Origin: Tetraselmis striata
Lineage: Eukaryota; Chlorophyta; Chlorodendrophyceae; Chlorodendrales; Chlorodendraceae
Assembly: GCA_006384855.1 (NCBI GenBank)
Contig: VCJN01000945.1
Location: 248,001-312,000, forward strand
Direction: 5' to 3'
DNA: 64,000 nt
Shown here: in pieces, positions 35,924 through 46,756 of the stretch
Layout of the letters: each line of letters begins with the position of its first letter
How positions within the stretch are numbered: the stretch's first letter is position 1
Notes under the pieces: generated by a model
What the model was told of the DNA's origin: nothing
What the model saw: the letters and a program-made list of their open reading frames with translations, nothing else
Databases searched by the model: none
Position numbers and translations under genes: made by a program

Positions 35924-36973
35924 ATGACTCGCTCCGCGAGTACGTCTTGGGCGTGGCTCCTTGTCTCGCTTGTGGTGCTGTCGCCTTGCTTTCTCGTATC
36001 TGATTTAGTTGTAGACAAGTTTGAGCTCGTTTGGAACGAGTTACTTGAGTCTCGCAAAGCTCTTCGTGAGCAACTCGTTTCGCGCGAAAATCATCTCACT
36101 GTCCTAAGTGGCGACACTCTACCTGCATACGGGGTAGCTGAATCTCCCCCTCTCGTCGCCGCTAGACAGGCAGTAGCTGATACTTCTGCTGCTCTACTCC
36201 GTATCGAACGAGAGGTTGCTGAGCTTAGGCAGGCAGTCGCGTCGTCGAGCGGTCCGTCCACTTCGGCTTCAGCTTCGAAACGCGTCGGGGAGGGGGACGC
36301 CGACTACGACGGCAAGGGCAAGAGACCAGCTCAACCCGCAGCTGTGGAAGCTCCGTCTCGCACCATCCACGCACCCGAGGATGGCTGGCTGGACAAAGAT
36401 GGTAAGGTTCACCGCCGCCATACCGCTGATGCTCGTATTCTTCAACGCGACCTAGACGACGTCTTCCAGATCTATGACCTTTTGGCTCCGGCGGAGGAGC
36501 CTCTGCGTGACTTGGCGGAGGATGGCACCGATCGTCCTGCTTCATCGCCAGCTTCGTCTGCGGAGCTGTTCAAGACGATTACCGCGGCGCTGGCATTGTG
36601 TACCACTGTGGCTCTTCGGATTAACAAGCGTGGCAAGAAGCTACATGTGGAGCACGAGTACGGCGCGGAAGTCGCCAAGGAGTTCGATGCAGTGCACCCT
36701 CTCGGCGAGAAGGGCTCATCGGACTACAAGGAGTTGGAGAAGGCGATTGAGAAGGTCAAGGCCAAGAAACCTTCCTCTTCTTCTTCGCGCGAGAAGTCTT
36801 CTTCCTCTTCTCGCGAGCCCGAGTCTTTTCACCGTGGGAGCGACGACCGGAGGGAGGGCGGCCGTCGCGAAGAGAAGTCTCCTTCTGGTCGGTTTTCTAC
36901 TGCGGACATCACCTGTTATCGCTGCCAGAGGAAGGGACACTTCAGTAGGGACTGCCCGAGTGCACGTCGATGA
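35924..36973 (+). CDS. gag-like protein with CCHC zinc knuckle
   Basis: The frame has about 349 codons from the ATG at 35924. It has a coiled-coil-like region (WNELLESRKALREQL, about residues 40-55), a charged middle, a Ser/Lys-rich stretch, and a C-terminal CYRCQRKGHFSRDC knuckle (C-x2-C-x4-H-x4-C). Zinc knuckles are typical of retroelement nucleocapsids. It is part of the split-repeat element. Confidence 0.65.
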   Translation: MTRSASTSWAWLLVSLVVLSPCFLVSDLVVDKFELVWNELLESRKALREQLVSRENHLTVLSGDTLPAYGVAESPPLVAARQAVADTSAALLRIEREVAELRQAVASSSGPSTSASASKRVGEGDADYDGKGKRPAQPAAVEAPSRTIHAPEDGWLDKDGKVHRRHTADARILQRDLDDVFQIYDLLAPAEEPLRDLAEDGTDRPASSPASSAELFKTITAALALCTTVALRINKRGKKLHVEHEYGAEVAKEFDAVHPLGEKGSSDYKELEKAIEKVKAKKPSSSSSREKSSSSSREPESFHRGSDDRREGGRREEKSPSGRFSTADITCYRCQRKGHFSRDCPSARR

Positions 36974-38315
36974 AGCTGTGGAGTCTGCAATCCTCCTGGC
37001 CTGGCCAGTGATGGTGTATCATGTAGCTGCAGTTAGGCCTCCGGGCGACTGTTAGCCCTCCTCCGGGAGCTGAGCTCAGGCTCGTGTCATAGCAGCTCTG
37101 ATCTCCTCAGGGAGAGTCACATGTTAGGTGGTGTATCTCCGAGAGATACCTCGTATGTAATACATATGATGTCCCTGCGATGCTGTGCTGCCCCTGGCAG
37201 TTGTCTCGGCATCTTTCCATAAGTTGGCCGGCGATGCATTCGTGTAAAGGGCGGCACACCCTGTGTGACGTTTCATATCTCCCGTTGTGTCGGAGCGATA
37301 TTTAACTTGAAAATACTGTTATTTTCAGTTTCAGACGGTTCCGAGTTCAAACTCACTGTTTGATTCATGCAGCAGTCATCCAGGCTGCCTGCTGACCACT
37401 ATGATGCTGTCTGTGGCGTTGGCATTTTGTGACGGTTTTAACGTCAGCTAATTTTGAGCTTCCTCATGAGCCGACTATGGACGTCAATTCTCCCGTGGAT
37501 TCGGCCGGTGTTATCCGTAAAGGCTAACAATTTTTGGGACAGCTTCTCTGAATCAGTCAGAGACAGTCAAGTCAGAGATTGGGTCAGGCATGGCTACCGT
37601 ATAAACTGAGCTGATGGTCCCGCACCACACAGTCATCTGCCAAATCACCCTTCCGCGCTGCTGCACCCCGATTTTATTGATGGGCAGATCGCTTTGTTGT
37701 TGCCACTGGGCCATGTCAGAGAAGAACCTATGCGTCATGTGCTGCTTCTTACATCGGGTCTGAATGGAAAGGTAAATTCGACACTTGGCGAGTTCTATGC
37801 TTTGGGCTGTCTGATGCCCCCCGCTGCTTTTCTACAAGCCATGGGAGTTATGGTGCGACACTGGCGCAGTAAGGGCATCAAAATGCTTTGCTATCTGGAT
37901 GACTGGCTGTGCATCTCTGACTCTGTCAGTAAAGCTCATAGTAGGTGCTTCCGCCGCCGCTAACGCAGACATCCCGCTCACTACATGGGGCTAGCATGGT
38001 GGTTGGAAGTCAATCTCTGCTCAGCTCCGCTATATGGGGCTGGATGAGGAGCACGTGTTGTCCGTGTCGCGTTCGATCCTGTCACTTCATGAAGAGGACG
38101 AACTGGACGATAGTGACGGTGAGAGTTCATCATCCGACACTGACTCGGACACCTCCCGGGACACATCTTAGGTCCCGTTCTAATGGCATTTCTATACCGT
38201 GCTGGTGGTGCCCGTTCCTGTGTTTGTTCCTGATTGAATATAATTCCATGTATAATTTGACTCACATATGTCCGTGTACGGGCCCCGCCAGACCGGCCAC
38301 TGTTCTTTCATCTGT

Positions 38316-38383
38316 TGGATCTTTCGGTCCCAGCCGACCCCGTACATTTTGATGCAAATCTACGCTGTCTAGCTGCGAAAACT
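38316..38383 (+). repeat. split direct repeat B1
   Basis: It begins TGGATCTTTCGGTCCC and abuts repeat A2 directly. The same 68 bp recur at 38939-39007. Confidence 0.75.
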
Positions 38384-38574
38384 GTAGGGTTTCCTTGGGA
38401 GGAACGACCTAGGAAACCCTGGTTTTCGCAGCGCCGTCAGGGTTAAGTGACGACCCTGCCGGCCCGGTACGCCAGTACCGGCCGGCGCCGGTCCGGCGGC
38501 GCCCTTTAGCCGAGTATAAAGGGCGGCCGCGGACCGGGGGCGCCTTCAGTTGTTGGAAGGCACCTGACTATATT
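38381..38574 (+). repeat. split direct repeat A2
   Basis: This is the second copy of A1, differing at two positions. Confidence 0.8.
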
Positions 38575-38938
38575 GTCTCCCACCCACCCGCCCGGAGACA
38601 ATTAGTTGCTTGTGTGGTACGTTTCCGGATGCTGCTCAATTTAGATTAGGGTTAGTGTGGTTAGTTGTGAAAGCACCTGAGGTGGGGAGGGAATATCATT
38701 TTGATATACGTCATCCCACAGGGGTGTTGCGTGTCCGATAAGCCCAAGTGCTGTAGCAATTAGTCAGGCCCTCCAAGCATGTTAGCCGTGATGAGAGGCC
38801 GAGAGCAGCATAGCGGAATGTACTGTCCTGATGAGCCACGTGATCGCTGGTGGCATGTAATTTACAGACACCGGCGGGGGCTCGGGACGCGCGGCGCCTT
38901 TCCGGACACCATCCGGTCTGGCGGCCCCGTACCAGTCG

Positions 38939-39007
38939 TGGATCTTTCGGTCCCAGCCGACCCCGTACATTTTGATGCAAAATCTACGCTGTCTAGCTGC
39001 GAAAACT
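38939..39007 (+). repeat. split direct repeat B2
   Basis: This is the second copy of B1 with one extra A. It marks the 3' end of the element. Confidence 0.75.
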
Positions 39008-39115
39008 ATACGCTGATCCGTCGTCGGTGATGAGTGATTTCTCTGTACACATATAGTCGTTATATATAAAGTCGCTATATGCTAAATAACGGACATCCTG
39101 TTCGACCATATAGTA

Positions 39116-40466
39116 CACCCCTCCACATAAGTTTGGGTTTTGAAGTTTTGTTCGACATGCGCATGTCATGTAGACAATACGGCGTGGGCAATTGCATGCA
39201 AGTGACTAAGGGCGAGGTCGACTTGGGAAAAAAGGGGGGCGCGCTCTAGGCCTAACCGTGCGACATGGCATGCGTCGTTCTGCGCCCCTCGAGAAATGGC
39301 AAATCAATGCGTGTAAAACTTGCACTGGAAAATAACAAGTTGCGCCATCCCTTCGTACGCATACATCCAACGCGCAAATCCACGCCGTACTGACATGCTG
39401 CCATCTTTAGTGTAAGGTTCACCTACAACATGTCTGTCTGGGGCACCAAGATTAGGTCACTAAGGGTATTGCACACGCCCTAAATTACAGTTTCACCACT
39501 ACGTGGCGTGATTTTCGGCCAAAAATGGTGCTGTTATTGTTGCCTACTCACGCATGAAAGGCTTATTGAGCCCTCCTTGGCTCAGGCGAGAGCGCATCAA
39601 TGGGGGTCACGTGCACGCATGGCAATTGCGCCGAATCACAAGTAGAATGCCACATAGCAGCGCGCTATTAAATGCTCGAATATCAGCAAAAATAATAAGT
39701 TGAAAACCAGCACAATGTTGTTGGCCATCGAGGACATGGCTAGAGAGGGAGCATGTGGCAAGTGTGCGCCGCCCGTGTGCATCTACATTCATAACACTGT
39801 CACACAAATGCGTATGAAGTAAGGGGACACACATACCGCAAAGCTACGCCCCCATGTTGAGGCTGAGTGTTGCGAAATGATGCCGTGATTGATGTATTTT
39901 ATGTTTATCGCTAGAAAGTGGTCAAAACGTGCAAATTGGGTGCTCAAAAACCGGAATTCACCTCAAGCGTTTGACGCGAGGATTTTTTTGCGCATTTTTT
40001 AGAATTTTTGGAGCACTCCCTGAGCCGCTATAAGCGTTTGAAGTCAAGGGGGTGTCGCTTGCAATGGGCAAACCTGCATTGGTCCTAGCACCCTCACACG
40101 CACGTGTGCCCACTCTGCCTTACGTGACTATGCCCACCCAAACCCACCCAACCCGCAAGCTACTATGTTTCCTCACACATCTACGGCCATTGCACCATAC
40201 AATGCTCTATGCATGTGGGCCATCATATATGTGCCAATAACATGTATTGTTGTGCATCACTGCGTCATGCCCTTTGAGCGCCGCGCCAGATCGCAATACC
40301 CTATTCATAGGGTACTAGGTTATAGTTCAGACCCTATCAAGCAAAAGGTTTTATAACAACCTAAAACATTCCCGGGTTCCAGCCCTAAAGCCCTACGTTT
40401 AGGTACCCTAGTATTTTTCATTTCATATTCAGCCCAAAAAGGACCCCAAACTTATGTGGAGGGATG
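39116..40466 (-). mobile_element. TA-flanked TIR DNA transposon, copy C (diverged)
   Basis: The 1351-bp unit has ends CACCCCTCCACATAAGT and ACTTATGTGGAGGGATG, with TA on both sides (39114-39115 and 40467-40468). The interior shows only weak similarity to copies A, B and D (for example TTGGGAAAAA, TTGCGCCATCC) in the orientation of B. It is an older or different subfamily. No transposase frame was seen. Confidence 0.6.
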
Positions 40467-40619
40467 TAGTTCTTATGTGACGATGTTCTAGAATAATAAC
40501 CGTCCGTGATCATCAGCAGGTGCTGTATGTGAAGTATTTCAGTGAATACCAGTCATCAAGTCCGAGTCTCGTCGGCCGTGGGGCGTGAGGTAGCAGCATA
40601 ATGCGGAATCGATGAAATT

Positions 40620-40992
40620 GCACGCACACACACCCACACCCACACCCACACCCACACCCACACCCACACCCACACCCACACCCACACCCACACCCACACC
40701 CACACCCCCACAAGCACACACACACCCACCCACCCACACACACCCAAACCCACACCCACCCACACGTACACCCACCCACACACACCCCCACACCCCCACA
40801 CCCACACACCCACACACACACACCCATCCACACCCACACCCACACCCACACCCACCCCCACCCCCACCCACACACACACACCCACACATACACCCACACC
40901 CACCCCCCCCCCCCCTTCCCCCCACACACCCACCCACCCACCCACACTCACACCCACACCCACACCCACACCCACTCACCCCCACACACACA
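40620..40992. repeat. (CACCCA)n-type microsatellite array
   Basis: About 370 bp is built almost only of CACACC/CACCCA units with a short C-run near 40902. Long frames across it are a by-product of the repeat. Confidence 0.9.
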
Positions 40993-40999
40993 TATGTAC

Positions 41000-42252
41000 A
41001 TTAAATAAGGCTCAATCATGAATGAACTTACTACCGCCCCAGTGTCGTTCTAGGATATCGTCAAGCCACCCCATGCCGGATGCGCGTGAGGGTGTACTGC
41101 TAGATATACGCCCCCTCTATACTACTTTTATATACATGCGCCCACCGTCGTACAATAAGTAGTACGGGCCCGTAAATACGATGACAGCCCATTACGTCTG
41201 ACGAGATGCTTGCTGGGGCCACCTTTTAAATGGGGGTGGCGCACGTCGTGGCGGCCAGAGGTACTAAGCACCATGGAGGTCATCAGGTTTGCTACTGCGC
41301 TTGAGTCACACGCATGTGTGAGTGATAGCATGTTCCACAACGACTCTGGGACGCTGAGTGGTCTCTTTGTCAGCAGCGCTGCGGGACGAAGACATATGTG
41401 CACGATGTTGCTGCTGGTATTGTAGGCAACAAATGATTGGTTCCGGAGCTTTGGCGGTGGGCCAGCCCGCGTGCTTAGCCACAATTCAGATGATGATATA
41501 GTCAGCTTACAGCACCTATGGAATCGAAATTTTCTTGTGCTACTTTCGCCCAGCGGCACGCCAGCACGAAAGGAACAGCGGTCATGTTGTTGCATTTGGG
41601 AGACTTGAAACGTGTCCGCACAGCGCAGCGTCTGCAGTAATGGCGCGCCCCATCGGAACGCAGGAATGCTTTGATTGCTTGGCGGGCATCGACAGCACTG
41701 ATACAGCACCGGGAGTCTCCTGGGACGAATTCATGGCAAGAATACCAACGACGCGAATTTTATCCAGGAGCAAAGACTACTTCTATATAGCGTTATATGC
41801 CTAGAATCTTAGAGTGTCGGTGTAGGCTACCCTACATACATGCAGAACAATGGTGGCAGATGCGGCTGCAATACTCATCAGCACGGGCGCCGCGCCACTC
41901 AATGACAAGGCCGCTCAGATGCACGCTTCCTAAGCGGGTGCGATGGCGCTGCGATACCAGGCTCTCCCCAGGGCAAGTGCCGTGCGTGTAGGAAGAATTC
42001 ACCTGTTTGTCTGATCATCGGAGAGCCATAAACTAATGAACACGTGAGCAGCTAAGTGATTGATCCGCACCGCCTGCATATTAGGTGTACACGGAGAGCA
42101 CAATGCCCCCCCCCCCCCACCCCCCCGCGCGCGCGGCCATGTAGGGCTACTTGCGATCTACCAGCATGTTAATTTACACTCTGCACATAAACATGATCCA
42201 GAAGCAGCCTATGCTCTGGCGGGCAATGTCTACATCTATGGAGTGCATACAA
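41000..42252. other. spacer with unassigned frames
   Basis: Frames at + 41210-41425, + 41535-41804 and - 41128-41709 overlap. None has a motif I recognise. A C-run lies at about 42104-42113. On the minus strand TGTAAATT near 42172-42178, about 75 bp past the CYP38 stop, could be the TGTAA poly(A) signal used in green algae. Confidence 0.35.
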
Positions 42253-45200
42253 TTACTGCGCAACCTCCGTGACAGCGTCAGCGATCTGGAGGCTGGGGCC
42301 ACCGTCGGGCACAACCAGGTTCTCCTGCCCCTTGATGACCTTGACATTGGTAATCTTGTCCCCAAGCTGCGCGCACCAGATTGGGCAAGTGAGTCATAAC
42401 CGATTGCGCCAGCAGAAAGAACACACGAGAGCTGCAAGCACAGCTACACAGGTTGGGGGCGCAGCCGTACCGAGCAGTCTGTCAGGAGGTCTTGGCCCTC
42501 GGTGATGTACCCGAAAACTGCGTAGCGCCCATCCAGGAGGTTGGCGCCGGATGGGGTGAGCTCTGACTCCTTCAGCAGGAAGAACACCTGGCTCGAGCCC
42601 TGCGGGTGCGCATCGAACAAGCCGGTCTCAGGGCGCGCACATGCTAAGAAAGCACGAGACACACAATACATCCAACCCCGCGCATAATGGGTTTGGAGTC
42701 CCGCACCGAGTTGGGGTCGTTCTCACTGCGCGCCATGGCGAGCGTGCCAAAGGCATTGAAGGGTAGGATGGGCAGGTCCTGGAACCTGCAAAGGACCGCC
42801 ACAAGAAAAGGTTCACGCGCATGCCTTGTGCGCACTGCGCCGAGTGTAGCAACCAGTGCCTTAGCTGCGACTGGGGCACGTCGCTGCCGCTACCTGCCCA
42901 GGTCCTCCAGGGTGTCCTCGTATGTCGGGTCGCTATCTCCAGCTACCAGCACCTCAAACGGGATGGTACGTGTCTCCTTTGTCCTGGGGTCCACAAAGCC
43001 GACAGCCTGGCGGAAGGGGCAGGAGGGGCGCGGCATCCATGAATCCCCTCATCCAGGAGCACAGCGACATCGCAGGGCACAGGGCATGGCATCCTGCGCG
43101 ATGTCGTACGTACCGGGCCATCCGGGTCCCCGGTCTGCACCACAAATCCATCGGCGCGCTGAATCTCCTGCCGATGTTGCCACAGGCCGGCGATCAGTGC
43201 AAGTGCAGAATCAGCCCCAAGTCGCCGCAGCACAGCTACGGCACCAAGCGAGGGGGTGGCGGTGGGGGTGGGGGGGGGGGGGGGGGGGGGGGTTAGGACG
43301 AAAGCTGGATGCACGCGCACCATGCCATTGTAGAACCCGCGGTTGACGAGGTCCATGAAGTTGCCTGCCGTGACGGGCGCACTGTAGCCGTCCAGCACAA
43401 TGATCATGGTACCCCTGTTGGGACACACACACACACACACACGCACACACACACACACGCACACGCACACGCGTAAGGCCTTCCTGCTACATCTCAGATC
43501 ATGCAGCTTGAGGCAGCCTGAGGCAGCTTATACACGGAACTGTTTAGGGTTATTACCCTGGCAGATTGTCCTTAGCCTTGTTGAACTTCAGATCCATCTG
43601 CAGAGTGGCTCGGCCCTGGCACAACCATAGGATTGCTATCAGTGGCACAGGTGGCGACGATGCCCTCCACGGCAGCACACGTTGGGTCGCCACACGCGCC
43701 CCACCTTGAGCTGCGGCAGGCCAGCATATGCGTCCGGGACGGCAAACGGGAAGCCATCCACCATGGCCTCCTCCACCGCTCCCACCGCATCCAGGCACTT
43801 CTGCTGGATGATGGGCACCTGAAGCACCCGCATTGCCCGTGGTGTCAGCACACATCGCCCGCAATGTGCTCACTGCCCACAGGCAGGCTCTGCCCCTGGA
43901 GGATATTCCTGAAGCAGCGCCATCCCGAGTCCCCACAGAGCCCCACAGTACTATCCCGAGATAGGGGGCGACGTCACCTCCTGCTTGTCTTGGTTCTCAA
44001 GGACCGTGTCAAACTCAGACAGGGCGCTGGAGAGATTCACCAAAGCCAACAGGCCGTCATCCTGCCGCCGGCCACAAGCGCGGTTAGCCAGAAGACAGTA
44101 TTTGCTAGCAGTCGACGAGCGTCGTCGGCGCTGGTGTATGCGAGGTAGTGTTGATAAGTACATACCGCCTTGGATTTGGCAAATGCGCTGACTATTTCAG
44201 ACTTCTTGTCCTTCAGTATCTGCTCAGACTTCCTCACAGACCGCGCCACGGGGCCCAGGGACTTGCTGCCGGGGATGCGCAGCGCCTCAGAAATGCTCTC
44301 AAGCTCCCGCTGCACAGCAGTGAGGCCACGAGTCAGCAGGGCTCCATGAAGGCAATGCAACGGGCGCGCATGCGGATTGGAGCATCGCCTTGCCTGAATC
44401 GCACGAATGGGTTTATTGTTAATGGGCAGCGCATCGCGCAGGAGAGCCTTGGCATTTTTGGTAGGGTCTCCGTTTGGCAGGTTGGTCTTCTGCCCGACGG
44501 CCTCCGCCTGTGGCATGGCCTGTGTGCATGCAGCAGAGCGGGCGATGTTCATTATCAAAGACGGGACAATGTATGGATTCGAAGACTCAGGCTTGCCAAT
44601 GGATCACATTGAAATGCCCCTACTGTCTCCAAGCTTAACTTGACAGTGATCCCTGTTGGCGCGCCCTCCCCCCCCCCCCCCCCCCCCCCGCCCACTTCCC
44701 CACCCCACCCCCCGCTGGGCTCCAGGGCAAACCTGATCAGGGAGCATAATTGTCGCTGGCATGGCAACGGTCGCTGCTGCCGCTACGGCTACCATACCCT
44801 GCTGCAGGACCTTCGTCACCTGCGACGACAAACGACATCAGCCAACACGCATTGCCGGCAACATCACTGCCATAAGCATCCAGCAACCTGGAGAGGGGTG
44901 CTGAAAGTATGGGCGAGTAGGCATCAGCGACTCTCGCAGTATCAGGTCGAGGCAGGGTGGTACAGAGCGTAGATACCCCCCCGCTGGATGGATCGAGGCA
45001 GCGATTCAACGCCGATTCTGTGGGCGGTGAAATGTGCTGCCGCCCACATCAAGTGATGCCCTGTATCTATGCCCGCTACAGTGTTCAGCACGCAGGCGAC
45101 CAAGCAGGCTGCCAAGGGCGGAATAGAAGGCAAGATGCCCACACGGCTGTAGTACCTTGACTGCCATGGTAGTCTCATTTTCCTGCTTTGCAGCCCGGCA

Positions 45201-45323
45201 TATGACAGAGCGCGGAGCAGGCGCAGCCCTGCACCGGCTTGCACGAGAGAGCCGACCGCCGTTGGAGACGCTGCCCCGCTCGGAAGCAGCAGGCGCTCTC
45301 ACAAAAGAGGTGGAGTAGGACAT
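42253..45323 (-). CDS. CYP38: thylakoid-lumen cyclophilin-like protein CYP38/TLP40
   Basis: Thirteen exons, all phase-consistent, on the minus strand: 45156-45323, 44733-44819, 44394-44519, 44166-44309, 43978-44061, 43705-43818, 43557-43615, 43321-43414, 43114-43167, 42894-43006, 42677-42785, 42471-42599, 42253-42366. They give 464 residues; Arabidopsis CYP38 has 437. Exon 1 is an Arg/Ser/Ala-rich chloroplast transit peptide. Exon 2 has a hydrophobic stretch [13 protein letters not shown], as expected for lumen transfer. The helical domain starts [13 protein letters not shown]...[14 protein letters not shown]. The cyclophilin-like domain has [48 protein letters not shown] and [17 protein letters not shown]38 helps assemble and maintain photosystem II; plant CYP38 is reported to lack strong prolyl isomerase activity. 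Intron 3 has a GC donor (CAG|GCAAGG). An intron near 43270 carries a G-run. Confidence 0.93.
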
Positions 45324-46756
45324 GGCGGCGTGTACACTGCGGGATAAATCGAAGAGGCGCGTGCCAGGTTTCAGAAGCTACGGACTGTCCGATGCGGCAG
45401 GCGTACTGAGGCAGGAAGTGCGCAGCTGCGAGGTGGCGAGGGTGAGATGGCTCCGCCATCAAACACAAGCAAACATCGTCAGGCAGCATTCCGCCTGATC
45501 GCTGCGGATAAGCTGGGCTGCTGGCGCCGCTTGCACTGCTGCCAGATGGCATCGGATTCATGCCAGCGAGGATCCAACAGCGGCGTGACAGCTTGCCACG
45601 ACCCACAAGATTGTCTTTCCTGGCATCTCGTAAGTTGAGGCACAACATACTTAGCGGTGTTGTTGCAGTGACCCGTGCGGCCGTGCGCTGCGCGCGAGTT
45701 CATCGTCCGCGCGCGCGACACGAGGCCTACTACAGGGGCTACGACGACAAGCGTCCCGGGGTCGGGGGCGGGGGGGAACTTCGAGCGTTGTACGAAGCTA
45801 CGAAGTACCCGCACTGATGATGCTGGCGACGCCATCAGCATATATCCTTGGTACGAGTACTGACACCAAAAAAATTTTGCAGGATCCTGGCAAGATGCCG
45901 CCTGTAATAAAAGCAACATGGAAATCGCTAGGTTCAACGATTGCATGCGGGATCATCTCTGGCGGGAAAGCCATTCAGCGACGGCAGTGGCAGTCAACAG
46001 CATAATAAAGGATGACCACTATCCATAAAGTCAGATGATACGATTAAGTAAAGAATTAATTCGCCGCTGCGGCGCCACTTCCATATAGCGACTACGTTTT
46101 CAACACGTCAAAAGGAATAATGATTTTGAACCCAGCAGTACTACTCATCCACTCTCATATTAATGGTGATGCGCGTCGAGATATATTGAGATGCAATATC
46201 ATTGGTCGCATGCCTGTCGAGTGTGAGATTGCATTTCATGGTCTGAAATGATTTCACAACGTATTTAGTGACCACAGTTCGTTACATCAGCACAACGTCC
46301 AGTGACATGTCTGCAACCTCGGTGGAGAAACTACATCTATACTACTCACATGGCAGCAATTCATCTTGGCATTCATCATCCTTTGGCAGATGAAACCGCT
46401 GTGCTCACAGCCTTTGGCAGACCGCTGTGCTCACAGCAGTTTTGATGTTTTGTTGAGTGTCCTTGAGTACCCCAACACCGGCTGAGGAGCAGTGCGTCCC
46501 TGCTCTACCCGCCACGGTGTTTAAAACCACCCTTTCTTGCCGGGTTTTGGCTCGGATTCTTCTTTCTTCCCTGGGAGATGCTTCTTCACCTTCCCAACCT
46601 GATCCCGCACAACATTATATCCATCGCCAATGGCACCACGTACTTGCTCGCCATACTCACTCCTGTACACGCACGCAGACCATCAGCTCCTCCAAGCCAC
46701 TTTGCATCTTCGCAACGACATGCGGAATATATCAATACAACCCTCATTGCCAGCTG
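45324..46756. other. spacer between CYP38 and septin genes
   Basis: This is the CYP38 5' flank followed by AT-richer sequence and the septin 3' flank. A short tandem duplication (CCGCTGTGCTCACAGC) lies at about 46390-46440. No gene was recognised. Confidence 0.4.

Larger units (their letters stand above)
35634..39007 (+). mobile_element. DIRS-type retroelement with split direct repeats (Ngaro/PAT-like), incomplete
   Basis: The arrangement is A1 - internal - B1A2 - B2. A1 (35634-35827) and A2 (38381-38574) are 194 bp each with two mismatches. B1 (38316-38383) and B2 (38939-39007) are about 68 bp with one gap, and B1 runs straight into A2. This is the split-repeat layout known for PAT and Ngaro elements. 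Parts: gag-like frame 35924-36973 with a CCHC zinc knuckle, and a short reverse-transcriptase remnant around 37694-37963 containing YLDDW. No recombinase was recognised. At 3.4 kb the element is much shorter than a full-length one and is not whole. The high A1/A2 identity suggests a young age. Confidence 0.65.

Noticed and set aside
35924-36010. Signal peptide of a host secreted protein at the start of the gag-like frame
   Set aside because: The downstream CCHC knuckle and the flanking split repeats place the frame in a retroelement; the hydrophobic start is incidental or the true start is later.
40300-40430. Telomere-like CCCTAAA units
   Set aside because: Only isolated occurrences, inside transposon copy C; no tandem array.
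40513-41004. Long frames on both strands across the CA-rich array
   Set aside because: They arise from the six-base repeat and show only Cys/Gly/Val or Pro/Thr/His strings.
41128-41709. 193-codon minus-strand gene
   Set aside because: No motif, and competing open frames on the plus strand; not enough support to call it coding.
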